From assembly GCA_014204635.1 (NCBI GenBank), contig JACHLS010000014.1, positions 27,397-91,396 of the forward strand: 64,000 nt of DNA, written 5' to 3'. The notes beneath the pieces are model-generated. The model worked only from the letters and a program-made list of their open reading frames with translations, searched no databases and was not told where the DNA came from. Origin of the DNA: Sporosarcina luteola (GTDB lineage Bacteria; Bacillota; Bacilli; Bacillales_A; Planococcaceae). The translations under genes and the position numbers were made by a program. Below are positions 1 through 8,452 of the stretch, one piece after another (positions within the stretch are counted from its first letter, which is position 1; every line of letters starts with the position of its first letter).

Positions 1-1
1 T

Positions 2-742
2 GCAGAAGCTGAGGGAAGAATGAGACATTTATTGTTGGAGCCGCAAGAACGTGCGGACTTCTCCTATATCTATTCAGTCATACTCACGGTCAATGACGAA
101 TCCTTTGACGCAATTGAAAAGATCGGAGAAGCCCTCCCCTATTTCCAGACAATCATGGCGACGATTCGAGTCGCAGAGTGTTACGTTGTCAGTGGAGTTG
201 CGTATAAAAATATTGGCAGACCTTCCAAAGCTCTCGGCCGGTTTGAGCTGGCGGAACAGATTTGCCGGCAAAGCAGGCTAATTTATTTACTCAAAATGCT
301 CCACCAGAATATTGGCAGCGTCCATTATGTCATGGGGAATACCGATCAGGCCATCTCATACTTCAAAAGAGCATTTGAGCAGAATGAAAAGCCATTGGAT
401 AATATGTATCCGATTCTAGCGCTGGTAAAAGAATATGAACGGATTCACGAATATAGGCAAGTTATCCACTGGCTGGCTCAGGGGCAGTCTCTGCTGCCAA
501 AACTGAGTGAAAAGAAGAAAGAGTATTTTGAAACGCATTTCCGAGTGTTTGAGGCACTCGCAGGGGACGACGACGTTGCAACGGAGCGAGCTCTCGTGCA
601 TGCGGTCTCCGTATTTACAAGAAGAGGAAACAATTCTGAATGGAGAGAGTATACAAAGCGGCTTGGAGACTTCTATGTGGAAAACCGGAAATACAAGAAA
701 GCGGTTCAATTTTTTAAAAGAATCTTGGATGAAGAGTATTGA
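2..742 (+). CDS. TPR-repeat regulator, C-terminal part (cut by window edge)
   Basis: The frame is open to the left edge of the window, so the N-terminus, presumably an XRE-type HTH domain, lies outside. The 246 visible residues are amphipathic helical repeats of TPR type, with A..Y.K.IGR...AL..FE-like and Y..G....A..Y..RA-like motifs. The end (YVENRKYKKAVQFFKRIL) closely resembles the end of the complete HTH-TPR protein at 33374-34603, so the two are probably paralogues of the peptide-sensing RRNPP class (Rap/NprR/PlcR). What is seen is a TPR domain; peptide sensing is inferred from the family. A tiny ORF (744-779, 11 codons, basic then hydrophobic) starts one base after the stop and could be a vestigial signal peptide gene, but it lacks a convincing ribosome binding site. 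Confidence 0.7.
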   Translation, partial: AEAEGRMRHLLLEPQERADFSYIYSVILTVNDESFDAIEKIGEALPYFQTIMATIRVAECYVVSGVAYKNIGRPSKALGRFELAEQICRQSRLIYLLKMLHQNIGSVHYVMGNTDQAISYFKRAFEQNEKPLDNMYPILALVKEYERIHEYRQVIHWLAQGQSLLPKLSEKKKEYFETHFRVFEALAGDDDVATERALVHAVSVFTRRGNNSEWREYTKRLGDFYVENRKYKKAVQFFKRILDEEY

Positions 743-779
743 TATGAAAAGGTGGCTGCTGATTTGCAGGCAATCCTAG

Positions 780-1437
780 TCATCTTTGTTGGAAAAATGA
801 AAGAGAAGTCGTTGGGGAAGATGAGGTTTTCCTAGAGGGTTTTTTACCGAATTTACATCCAAGAAGCAAAAAATGGAGTAATTTGCACAAAGGGACAGCG
901 GAAGCATGCTATAAATGACTAAAGCACCTTCCTGTTTGTGGGAAAAAATTAGGTAGACATTGCTAGTATAGTGTGAAATGATTAAATTGTAAGAACTCTT
1001 GGCCGGTGTTCTTCAATCTGACTAGTGTCTTGTCAAAAAGAGAAGTCCCATGTCGTTGCGTTTAGTCGCTCCTGGGAACATAGGATAACAGTCAAATGGA
1101 CAAGTGTCCGAGGTGTTTGGAATAAAGGCAATAAGTCAGGCTGCCGACTCTTACTATGTAGAAGGGGCATTACCCCATATTTCGAAAAATAGGTCTGGAT
1201 AACGGTAGAGCAACTTACTCTGGATTTGTTTATAACCGAGGAATAACTAGAGTTAAGGGAGGGATAACGTTTTTTTTACGGACGAATAGTAACCTAGTTC
1301 TCAAGGGTCCAGATGGAGAATGACTATATCAGAATTGCATTAGTTCATTTCCGCTCTCTTTTTTAAATGGAATTGGACTTTTATCAGGACGCATAACAAG
1401 TTAATTTACAGGAGGAAATTCTCTAGGGGGTCTCTGA
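780..1437. other. Intergenic stretch without a supported gene
   Basis: About 660 bases between the TPR regulator and the ABC exporter. No open frame with a ribosome binding site and coding character is seen on either strand. The only clear signal is the GGAGG at about 1411-1415 and the purine-rich tract in front of the permease start. It may be decayed accessory DNA. Confidence 0.5.
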
Positions 1438-3891
1438 ATGAGGGAAGTTATCGGGTTTATTATAAAAGGGATGACAAAAAATAAATATGTCTACTTGCTG
1501 CCGCTTGTCATGATACTAGCTGCAGCCTCCTTGCTCGTGATCAATAGTGCGCAACCAAGTTCAATCCAAAAAGAATTGCAGGAAGTGTTTGGGGGTCGGG
1601 AGGAGTCCCTTGATTTTTTGATTGGCAAAACGCTAAATAAGAAAAGGCATCTAGGACTTCCGGAAAATCAGCAACTGGCATTAGATAGCTTGCTTGTGCA
1701 AGAGGAGTATGTGAAGGGGATTGTCCAAAAATTGAAGGAAGGCGATTTGAATATCGCAAACGACAATGTGGCCTATATAGATGAGTATATGGACTACCAG
1801 AATTATGAATTTATCTCATTTGAAAATGATGACCTTTTAAAGATTGAACGTGAGAAAGCACGTTTACTAGCTGTACATAGTCTGCCTTTCACTGAACAGG
1901 AGACCCCTTATCAAACAGCTCTTTTCACAAAGCAATTGTTGCATCTGTTGTTCAATCCACTGACCGCATTGTTGTTTCTCCTCATATTCAGCTATAAATA
2001 TACAACAGACGAACAGAACCGAATGTTTGATTTCCTTAAAATGAACTCGCTCGCCAGCCCTGCTATATATTATGGCTATATCGTTTCTTTTTTAATGTTG
2101 ATGGCCAGTTATGTCCTGTTCTCGGTCACTCTGTCATTATTGCCGCCGTTAGTCACCGGGAACCTGAATACATTTTACTACCCCATAGAAGTCGTTGTGG
2201 GCGGAGGGACAAAACTGGTGCCCGTTTGGAAATGGCTTCTCTTCCTGCCGATCGGCTGGGGGATGTTCGTTTCCCTGTTGTTAATCGTAGCGTCCTGGCT
2301 TTGCAAGCAACGGGTTTCACTGGGGGTTCTGGCAGGCTTCCTTCTGTTGCCGCTGTTGGTGTTGTACCTTGCTGCTGATCAATTTGGTTTCTCTATGGCA
2401 AATCCCATCCATCTAGTCGTGGGCTATGAGGCTAATCTTCTGCCATCCAATCAGTTCATCCCCTATTTAGCGGGTATGCTGTTTCTTGTGATCGTTTGTG
2501 CAGGAATTTCCTATCCGATTTTTCTGTCCAAGCGTACGGTTTTTCGGAGAAAAGGAGGAATGGATGAGCACAAGCCCTATCAGCCATGGTCAAAGTTGAA
2601 ATTTTTTCAGTTTGAGCATTTGAAAAAAAGGCGTGAAGGCCGTGTCTTGTTCACACTGCTTCTGCTGCTTAGTATCTGTGTTGGCGCCTCCATTTTTGTG
2701 AACCAACAATACCGCACAATGGATGAGAAGGCAGTAAAAACGATTGAGAAGTTACAAAGTTTTTATGTTTCAAGCCTTGTGAATTTCAAGGTGTTGGCGG
2801 AAGATCACGAAGTGGGACAACCTACCCTTGATAACCCGTATTCCGTATGGGTGGAGAAGACGGAGAACAATATTGCACAATTGGAAGAACTGAAAAAGAA
2901 AGCAGGATCTCCGGAATTTTTTGATCGATATAGGGAAGTCATGCGGGCTATCGAATTCTCTGATGCTAGTTCTTATAAAGATTTACCACTTAATTTATGG
3001 CATGTGACTGGAATGGCTACAGAAGAGCAACAAATTTTATTGGAGGAAAAGGGGTTGCGGCCTTGGGATATTGGGAATTGGTGGGTCTCTCACTTTGCCG
3101 ATCCGAAAAGAGCTATCAACGATGAACACTATGAACTACTAAAAATGACGCAAGAGAAAAATAAGAAATACGGAAACAGTGCGTTGTTCACAGCCTATTC
3201 CTATATGAATTGGAATCTGGCATGGCTTGTACTGGGGGTGTTTGTATTCGTGTTATGGACAAACATGGCGGAAGAGCAGCGGCCGAATCGCTCCATTCAG
3301 TTCCTTGCCACCAAGCCGCTCCGCCTACGATCCATCTACGTCAGCAAGTGGGCATATAACTTGGCAGCTGCCTGCCTATTCTTTGTATTCAGCGCCATGA
3401 TCGCATTGTTCGTCAGCTGGCTGCTAGGCGGGTTCGGGGAAGCGGATTATCCAATCCTGACATACGCCGTCTCGGAAATCGGCAACGGGGAGGGACAATT
3501 TTATTCTCCTGCTGACAAAGCCTACTTCTCCTTTGACAGTTTGCTTGGAATGCTCTTAAAAAGCGCGGTCCTTATCCTTGCGCAGATCTTCTTCTTAAAC
3601 AGCTTGTTCAGTCTGATAGGCAGATGGTTAAAAAATCAGTATGTGGCCATTATCGTTACGTTAATCGTAACGGTAGCAGGGTATCTTGTGGCCAGCCATT
3701 ATCCATCTGGGAATTTGATGATGTTGAACCCATACCTGTATTTTGATACGTGGCTTGTCGTGGATGGGTGGAAATCGATTTTGACAGAGTCGTTGCGCGT
3801 TAGCACTGGCATGGGATGTCTCGTTCTTTTCACTAGCGGTCTATTGCTGTTTATGATAGGGTTGTTGCCAAATAAGAAGGGGGTGTCGTAA
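1438..3891 (+). CDS. Double-length ABC-2 type transporter permease
   Basis: An 817-residue integral membrane protein with two similarly built halves. Half one has hydrophobic segments near residues 17-37, 171-190, 212-237, 265-285, 295-314 and 341-362. Half two has them near 402-422, 593-612, 640-662, 706-727, 736-756 and 791-812. In each half a long extracytoplasmic loop follows the first helix, which is the plan of ABC-2 exporters. Usual ABC-2 permeases are 230-400 residues, so this looks like a tandem fusion able to form a whole transmembrane domain with the single ATPase encoded next. The stop and the ATPase start share the TAATG junction, so the two are translationally coupled. The substrate is unknown; export of a peptide, lipid or antibiotic is typical of the superfamily. 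Confidence 0.8.
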   Translation: MREVIGFIIKGMTKNKYVYLLPLVMILAAASLLVINSAQPSSIQKELQEVFGGREESLDFLIGKTLNKKRHLGLPENQQLALDSLLVQEEYVKGIVQKLKEGDLNIANDNVAYIDEYMDYQNYEFISFENDDLLKIEREKARLLAVHSLPFTEQETPYQTALFTKQLLHLLFNPLTALLFLLIFSYKYTTDEQNRMFDFLKMNSLASPAIYYGYIVSFLMLMASYVLFSVTLSLLPPLVTGNLNTFYYPIEVVVGGGTKLVPVWKWLLFLPIGWGMFVSLLLIVASWLCKQRVSLGVLAGFLLLPLLVLYLAADQFGFSMANPIHLVVGYEANLLPSNQFIPYLAGMLFLVIVCAGISYPIFLSKRTVFRRKGGMDEHKPYQPWSKLKFFQFEHLKKRREGRVLFTLLLLLSICVGASIFVNQQYRTMDEKAVKTIEKLQSFYVSSLVNFKVLAEDHEVGQPTLDNPYSVWVEKTENNIAQLEELKKKAGSPEFFDRYREVMRAIEFSDASSYKDLPLNLWHVTGMATEEQQILLEEKGLRPWDIGNWWVSHFADPKRAINDEHYELLKMTQEKNKKYGNSALFTAYSYMNWNLAWLVLGVFVFVLWTNMAEEQRPNRSIQFLATKPLRLRSIYVSKWAYNLAAACLFFVFSAMIALFVSWLLGGFGEADYPILTYAVSEIGNGEGQFYSPADKAYFSFDSLLGMLLKSAVLILAQIFFLNSLFSLIGRWLKNQYVAIIVTLIVTVAGYLVASHYPSGNLMMLNPYLYFDTWLVVDGWKSILTESLRVSTGMGCLVLFTSGLLLFMIGLLPNKKGVS

Positions 3892-4772
3892 TGTCTGTGT
3901 TACAAGTAGAGAAGCTAACAAAGATGTATGGGAAAAGGCGGGTCTTGCATGGTGTCAGCTTCCAACTGGCAGCAGGGGAAGTCATTGGCCTCGTTGGGCC
4001 GAACGGAGCGGGGAAGTCGACGCTTATGCGTTCCATCCTTGCGTTGGAAGAAGTTGAGGAGGGCACCGTAACTGTGCAGGGGGTCTCAAACCAGAATCCG
4101 GAGTTTTTCAAATACATCTCGTTCTTGCCGAGTGATAATTATTTGTATATGCAGCTGACGGGGTACGACCATTTGGCGTTTGTTGCAAATGTCTATGAGC
4201 TGGATAACAAAGCGATAGAAGAAGTGATTGACAGCATTGGCATCCGCTCCTACGTGAACAATCCTGTCAAATCCTATTCCTATGGGATGCGACAGCATTT
4301 ACTGATCGCTCTTTCCATATTGACCAAGCCGCTCATCATCTTGATGGATGAGCCGTTCAATGGTTTGGACCCAACGAGCATCATCGAACTAAAACAGTTG
4401 ATTCGCGATTTGCATGCCCAGGGGATCGGCATTCTCGTCTCGACACACAACTTGGATATTTTAGAGGACATGACGAAAAGCATTTGGTTTATCAAAGAAG
4501 GGGAATTGATCCAGACGGATATCGGTTTACAGGAGAACATGCCATACCAGATTGATCTCCAACTCTCTAAAGAGCAGACGGTGGATCAGCTGATGGCGGG
4601 CAGCCAGTTGCCTTTCCAGAACCATGCAAACGGATTGCTGACCGATCCGGCATTTGGAGTAGAACTATATTTGGATCAGTTAATAAAAAGCGGTGCAACA
4701 ATCCGGGCTGTCCAGCAAAGCTCAATGGCGCTTGAGGATATGTATAAAGAGTTTTATGAAATAAATGTCTAA
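3891..4772 (+). CDS. ABC transporter ATP-binding protein
   Basis: A 293-residue ATPase of the exporter (CcmA/NatA-like) class. Walker A GPNGAGKST lies near residues 35-43, the variant signature SYGMRQHLL near 130, Walker B LIILMDEPFNGLD near 147-159 and the switch histidine in STHN near 185. The C-terminal 80 residues form the variable extension seen in drug and lantibiotic ATPases. It overlaps the permease stop by one base, so one operon makes both subunits. It energises the upstream fused permease at the inner face of the membrane. The substrate cannot be read from sequence. Confidence 0.92.
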   Translation: MSVLQVEKLTKMYGKRRVLHGVSFQLAAGEVIGLVGPNGAGKSTLMRSILALEEVEEGTVTVQGVSNQNPEFFKYISFLPSDNYLYMQLTGYDHLAFVANVYELDNKAIEEVIDSIGIRSYVNNPVKSYSYGMRQHLLIALSILTKPLIILMDEPFNGLDPTSIIELKQLIRDLHAQGIGILVSTHNLDILEDMTKSIWFIKEGELIQTDIGLQENMPYQIDLQLSKEQTVDQLMAGSQLPFQNHANGLLTDPAFGVELYLDQLIKSGATIRAVQQSSMALEDMYKEFYEINV

Positions 4773-4781
4773 ATGGGAATG

Positions 4782-4822
4782 AAAAAGTGGCTTCCGTTAG
4801 GTAAGGTGGAGGCTGCTTTTTT
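4782..4822 (+). terminator. Rho-independent terminator of the ABC exporter operon
   Basis: A 13-base-pair stem (arm AAAAGTGGCTTCC with GGAGGCTGCTTTT, some G-U pairs) is followed by a T run, 10 bases after the ATPase stop. Confidence 0.85.
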
Positions 4823-5011
4823 GTATGTTGTCCGCATTAGCCGAAAGCCCTTGGAAGTTACAGTCAATCGAATTTCCCGAGAACTGTAAGGAGTCTTAGT
4901 TTTTGCTGCGAATAAGATTCGCGATCAATTTTGTTTCATGCCGTGTTCCAAAACAATTTTAAATGCAATTAGAACATGGCACGCTATACGCCGGACTCGT
5001 CAATTTCATAT

Positions 5012-5055
5012 AAAAAAACAGCCAAATGGAGAGGCAAACCTCTCTCATCCAGCTG
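5012..5055 (-). terminator. Terminator of lysP
   Basis: On the minus strand a long stem (AGCTGGATGAGAGAGG with CCTCTCCATTTGGCT) precedes seven T residues, just after the lysP stop. A diverged copy of this hairpin sits at about 20098-20140 next to a lysP remnant. Confidence 0.88.
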
Positions 5056-5064
5056 CATTTCATT

Positions 5065-6525
5065 TCATTCTTTATTTTCAAAGTCACAGTCCTTCAACGG
5101 AACCAACTTTGTTTTATGCTTCACTTTATAAATCAGCCAAACGACCAAAAAGAGGGGGAGGCCGATATAAGAAACGAGCGCTCCGTTCCAATCGATTTCA
5201 TCGCCGGTAAAGGCTTGGAAGTTTTGGCCGGCAATGATGAAGAGACATAGGAACAGGGCGAGCAAAGGACCGAGCGGGAACCATTTTGCGCGATACGGAA
5301 GGTCAGATAGTTTCCTGCCTTGCGCAATGTAGGCCCTTCTGAAACGATAGTGACTGATCGCAATCCCAAGCCACGTTACAAATCCAGCCATCCCCGATGC
5401 ATTCAACAGCCAGACGTACACCGTACCGTCCCCAAAGAAAGTCGAGAGGAAGGCAAGGGAGCCAACTAATGTCGTGGCGATCAAGGCATTGACCGGCACG
5501 CCTCTCTTATCCAACTTTCCTAAGAACTTCGGTGCATTCCCACTGCGGGCCAAATCCCAAAGCATACGTGTGGACGCGTACATCCCCGAATTCCCCGCCG
5601 ATAAGACGGCCGTCAAAATGATGGCGTTCATAACAGAAGCCGCAAACGCAAAGCCAGCCCGTTCAAAGACGAGTGTGAAGGGACTGACTGAAACCGACTC
5701 GCTCAATAATCGTGCATCCGTGTATGGAATAATCATCCCAATAACGAAAATTGCAAAGATGTAGAAAAGAAGGATGCGCCAAAATACGGAATTCACCGCT
5801 TTCGGGATCGTCTTTTCCGGATTTTCACTTTCCCCGGCAGCGACGCCAAGCAATTCCGTCCCCTGGAATGAAAAGCCGGCTGCCATGAAAATACCGAGGA
5901 TGGCAAAGAATCCTCCATTGAATGGTGCATCGTCGATCGTAAAGTTCGAGAAGCCGATTGCTTCGTCGCCCATGATGCCAAAGATCATCAGCAACCCTGT
6001 AATAATGAATAGGATGACCGTCACGACTTTAATGAGTGAAAACCAAAATTCCGCTTCGCCAAACCCTTTGACGGACATGTAGTTGAAGCCGAACATGATC
6101 AGAAGCGCAAGCCCGCTCCATAAGAACGAAGGACTATCCGGAAACCAGAATTTCATAATCAACACAACAGCTGCCAGTTCGGCGGCAATCGTGATCGCCC
6201 AGTTGTACCAATAATTCCAGCCAATCGCAAATCCGAATGCCGGATCGACAAACCGAGTCGCATATTCTTTGAAGGAACCTGCTACCGGCATATAAGCGGC
6301 CATCTCCGCAAGGCTTGTCATGAGAAAGTACACCATGATTCCGACTGCGGCATAGGCGACTAATGCTCCTCCTGGTCCTGCAGTATGAATTGCCCCGCCA
6401 CTGGCCAAGAAAATGCCGGTTCCGATCGATCCTCCAAGGGAAATCATCATCAGATGGCGGGCTTTCAATGTTCTTTTCAATTGTGGTGTATTTGTAGATG
6501 TTGCGTTGCTCTCCAAGTGGTCCAC
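5065..6525 (-). CDS. lysP: Lysine-specific permease LysP (APC superfamily)
   Basis: A 486-residue amino acid:proton symporter of the APC family with about 12 membrane helices. Its sequence follows E. coli LysP along the whole length: LKARHLMMISLGGSIGTGIF at the start, GPGGALVAY, GWNYWYNWAITIA, FSFQGTELLGVAAGESENP, PFTLVF, GNSGMYASTRMLWDLA and GIAISHYRFRRAYIAQG near the end. It imports lysine across the cytoplasmic membrane. Assignment to lysine is supported independently by the L-box lysine riboswitch and terminator in its leader (6579-6810), so transcription should fall when lysine is plentiful. It is a single-gene unit with its own promoter and terminator. Confidence 0.93.
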   Translation of the reverse strand: MDHLESNATSTNTPQLKRTLKARHLMMISLGGSIGTGIFLASGGAIHTAGPGGALVAYAAVGIMVYFLMTSLAEMAAYMPVAGSFKEYATRFVDPAFGFAIGWNYWYNWAITIAAELAAVVLIMKFWFPDSPSFLWSGLALLIMFGFNYMSVKGFGEAEFWFSLIKVVTVILFIITGLLMIFGIMGDEAIGFSNFTIDDAPFNGGFFAILGIFMAAGFSFQGTELLGVAAGESENPEKTIPKAVNSVFWRILLFYIFAIFVIGMIIPYTDARLLSESVSVSPFTLVFERAGFAFAASVMNAIILTAVLSAGNSGMYASTRMLWDLARSGNAPKFLGKLDKRGVPVNALIATTLVGSLAFLSTFFGDGTVYVWLLNASGMAGFVTWLGIAISHYRFRRAYIAQGRKLSDLPYRAKWFPLGPLLALFLCLFIIAGQNFQAFTGDEIDWNGALVSYIGLPLFLVVWLIYKVKHKTKLVPLKDCDFENKE

Positions 6526-6578
6526 TCCTTTTATTCAGCGGAAGGGTGTTACTGCAAATGTAACTAGCATAACCCCAA

Positions 6579-6612
6579 ATAAAAAACAGCCATCGAAGAA
6601 AATCGACGGCTG
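6579..6612 (-). terminator. Riboswitch expression-platform terminator (lysP leader)
   Basis: On the minus strand CAGCCGTCGATTTTC pairs with the following GATGGCTG half and is followed by six T residues, between the L-box aptamer and lysP. This is the lysine-dependent attenuator. Confidence 0.88.
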
Positions 6613-6637
6613 TAAGATAAGTGCGTTAATCCTTCCG

Positions 6638-6810
6638 AAGATAGTTCTCCACGTTGTACAACGTGACAATGATGTTCCTATTCGAACACATCACCAGCAT
6701 GGATATCCAATGATCTATCCACACTTCGGCAACTTATCCTTTCAAACGGAGTCAACAATCTCAGAGAATCTCGTCCGTCCTACTCATATAAGCAGCAGCC
6801 TCTATCCCAT
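6638..6810 (-). promoter_or_regulatory. Lysine riboswitch (L-box)
   Basis: Read on the minus strand, the leader shows the conserved L-box core elements in order. These are GATAGAGGCTGCTGC (B. subtilis lysC has GATAGAGGTGCGAAC), the AAGGATAAGTTGCCGAAGTG block (lysC has GGAGCGTCGCCGAAGC), ATGCTGGTGATG, and the closing GAGAACTATC that pairs with GATAG to form P1. It lies between a promoter and a terminator upstream of lysP, the usual OFF-switch arrangement. Confidence 0.92.
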
Positions 6811-6841
6811 CGGTAAATGGGAGTATTTAATTGATGTATAA

Positions 6842-6870
6842 ATTATAGGACAATATTATTCAGAATGCAA
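6842..6870 (-). promoter_or_regulatory. Promoter of the lysine riboswitch-lysP transcript
   Basis: On the minus strand TTGCAT (6865-6870) and TATAAT (6842-6847) are separated by 17 bases, about 30 bases before the first L-box element. The rest of the space up to 7123 is AT-rich with no gene seen. Confidence 0.7.
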
Positions 6871-7141
6871 TGGAAAACAATACATATTCTTTTTCTTTAA
6901 AAGAATGGATATGTGTTAGAATATTTATAATAATACTTTTTGGATATTAAAAATAAAAATGGATATTTTTTATTACTTCGTGCTTAGATGGATATATAAC
7001 GACCGAAGAGATGTCTCTAGAATGGATATTCAGTGTTCCTGTTATTTAAGAGAAGAGCTTTTTACTACCTCCTTTCTTGGAAAGGGACTAGAAGCTTCAA
7101 TCAAATTGTAGATTTACCTTATAGTGTTTAAGGAGGATATT

Positions 7142-7399
7142 ATGGACCACTACCAAATCGTCAAAGAAGTTATTAATGATTGGGACCCGAAGAACCTTTT
7201 ACGTTACACATCGGAGGATGAATATGACCCAGAAATAAGTCGCATTGTTTTGCAATTACCAGCTGTAACTTCTGTTGAGAAATTAGCTACCGTGATACAT
7301 GACGTCTTTGATAAAATGTTTTCGGTGAGAGAAGCACATTCGATTAAAAATTGTGATCCAAGTGCATTAAAAATTTGGAACAAAATATATAACGGTTAA
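7142..7399 (+). CDS. yugE: DUF1871 / YugE-family small protein
   Basis: An 85-residue soluble acidic protein. The start at 7142 is chosen because AAGGAGG lies 5-6 bases before it; an upstream in-frame ATG has no such site. The opening YQIVKEVINDWDPKNLL and the SVEKLATVIHDVFDKMF helix fit the DUF1871 family found in Bacillales (B. subtilis YugE). Its biochemical role is not known. It stands alone, followed by its own terminator. Confidence 0.7.
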   Translation: MDHYQIVKEVINDWDPKNLLRYTSEDEYDPEISRIVLQLPAVTSVEKLATVIHDVFDKMFSVREAHSIKNCDPSALKIWNKIYNG

Positions 7400-7453
7400 T
7401 TTCTAAATTGAAAAATAACAGCAATCAAAAGCAATAGCATTAAGATAACATTT

Positions 7454-7477
7454 GAGCTGCTAAAACAGCTCTTTTTC
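7454..7477 (+). terminator. Terminator after the DUF1871 gene
   Basis: GAGCTG and CAGCTC form a short stem with a 6-base loop, followed by CTTTTTCTT. Confidence 0.75.
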
Positions 7478-7611
7478 TTATGGAACTAGCAGGGAAATAA
7501 GTTAGCAAGATTGTATTTCATTTAGGAACCTTTTCCAAATAGTACCGTCAAACTTTTATATGGAGTATTTTAGTGAAATTGGCACGTTAATTAGTAAGGG
7601 AGAAATTAGAG

Positions 7612-7998
7612 ATGCGGATTCAAGCTATCGTTTCAGGTGTGGTATTTAGTTCTATTTTATTGGCTGGATGTAATGGAAACGAGATTGAAGAACATATTCA
7701 AGTAATTGAAAGTGAACAAGGCGCAGTAGAAAATGAACAGGGAAATCTATTATCAGAAGTAAAAGATAAAATAATTGCATCTATTACAGAACAAACGGCA
7801 ATTGAGGCGGATGCAATCGCAATTATGTTAGGTGGCGGCGCTGGAAAAATTGATGTATCAGTAGGTTTCCCGAAGGATGTAAAAGTTGATGATAGGTTGA
7901 TTCAACATATAGTTGAAGATTCTATAAAGAAAGTTGCTGAAACAGAAAACATCATAATAAGCGAAGAAGATATATCAATAAAAATTGAGGAATACTAA
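7612..7998 (+). CDS. Small lipoprotein, unknown function
   Basis: A 128-residue protein with a type II signal peptide: charged start, hydrophobic core, and lipobox LAGC with the lipidated cysteine at residue 20. The mature part opens with a glutamate-rich, probably helical stretch (residues 24-60) and ends in an alternating acidic domain (KIDVSVGFPKDVKVDD). It should sit on the outer face of the membrane. I recognise no family. GGGAG lies about 9 bases before the ATG. The small membrane protein at 8032 follows 33 bases later and is probably co-transcribed, ending at the terminator at 8393. Confidence 0.65.
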   Translation: MRIQAIVSGVVFSSILLAGCNGNEIEEHIQVIESEQGAVENEQGNLLSEVKDKIIASITEQTAIEADAIAIMLGGGAGKIDVSVGFPKDVKVDDRLIQHIVEDSIKKVAETENIIISEEDISIKIEEY

Positions 7999-8031
7999 CA
8001 CATCAATACAACTATATGGAGGTTAGTAATT

Positions 8032-8322
8032 ATGCTATTCATGATATTTGGTGCTCTTGCAATAGTAGCAACCCTTATAAATCTTTATATGTATAAAGCA
8101 GGAAAGGATTATAAGCTTGCTATGGCGATGGGATTATCATTTACAGCACTAACACTTTGTGCAGAATATCGTCTTGTATCGGTGTGGGTGGAAGTGGAAG
8201 ATTGGGCGGCTTTAATGGATGTTGTCCCTGGTATGGAAAGGGCATTATGGATTTTGACGGTTATTTCTATTTTACTAAATATAACACCTATACTTTTAGA
8301 ACGAAAAGGAAAGAAAGAATGA
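8032..8322 (+). CDS. Small three-helix membrane protein, unknown function
   Basis: A 96-residue protein with hydrophobic segments near residues 2-20, 30-48 and 70-88 and a basic C-terminal tail (ERKGKKE), so the tail is probably cytoplasmic. GGAGG lies 9 bases before the ATG. It follows the lipoprotein gene closely and shares its terminator. No family assignment is possible from what I can see. Confidence 0.65.
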   Translation: MLFMIFGALAIVATLINLYMYKAGKDYKLAMAMGLSFTALTLCAEYRLVSVWVEVEDWAALMDVVPGMERALWILTVISILLNITPILLERKGKKE

Positions 8323-8392
8323 TTTATTGTCAAATCATTTATATAATGGGAATTTATTGTGTTAGTATTTATGTATAACAGATGTTTTATTG

Positions 8393-8432
8393 AAAGAACA
8401 TTGGGCAACTAAGACGGCTTAATGTTCTTTTT
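8393..8432 (+). terminator. Terminator of the lipoprotein/membrane protein pair
   Basis: AAAGAACATT pairs with AATGTTCTTT across an 18-base loop, followed by T residues. Confidence 0.75.
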
Positions 8433-8452
8433 GAACTAACGGGGGTGAGGGT

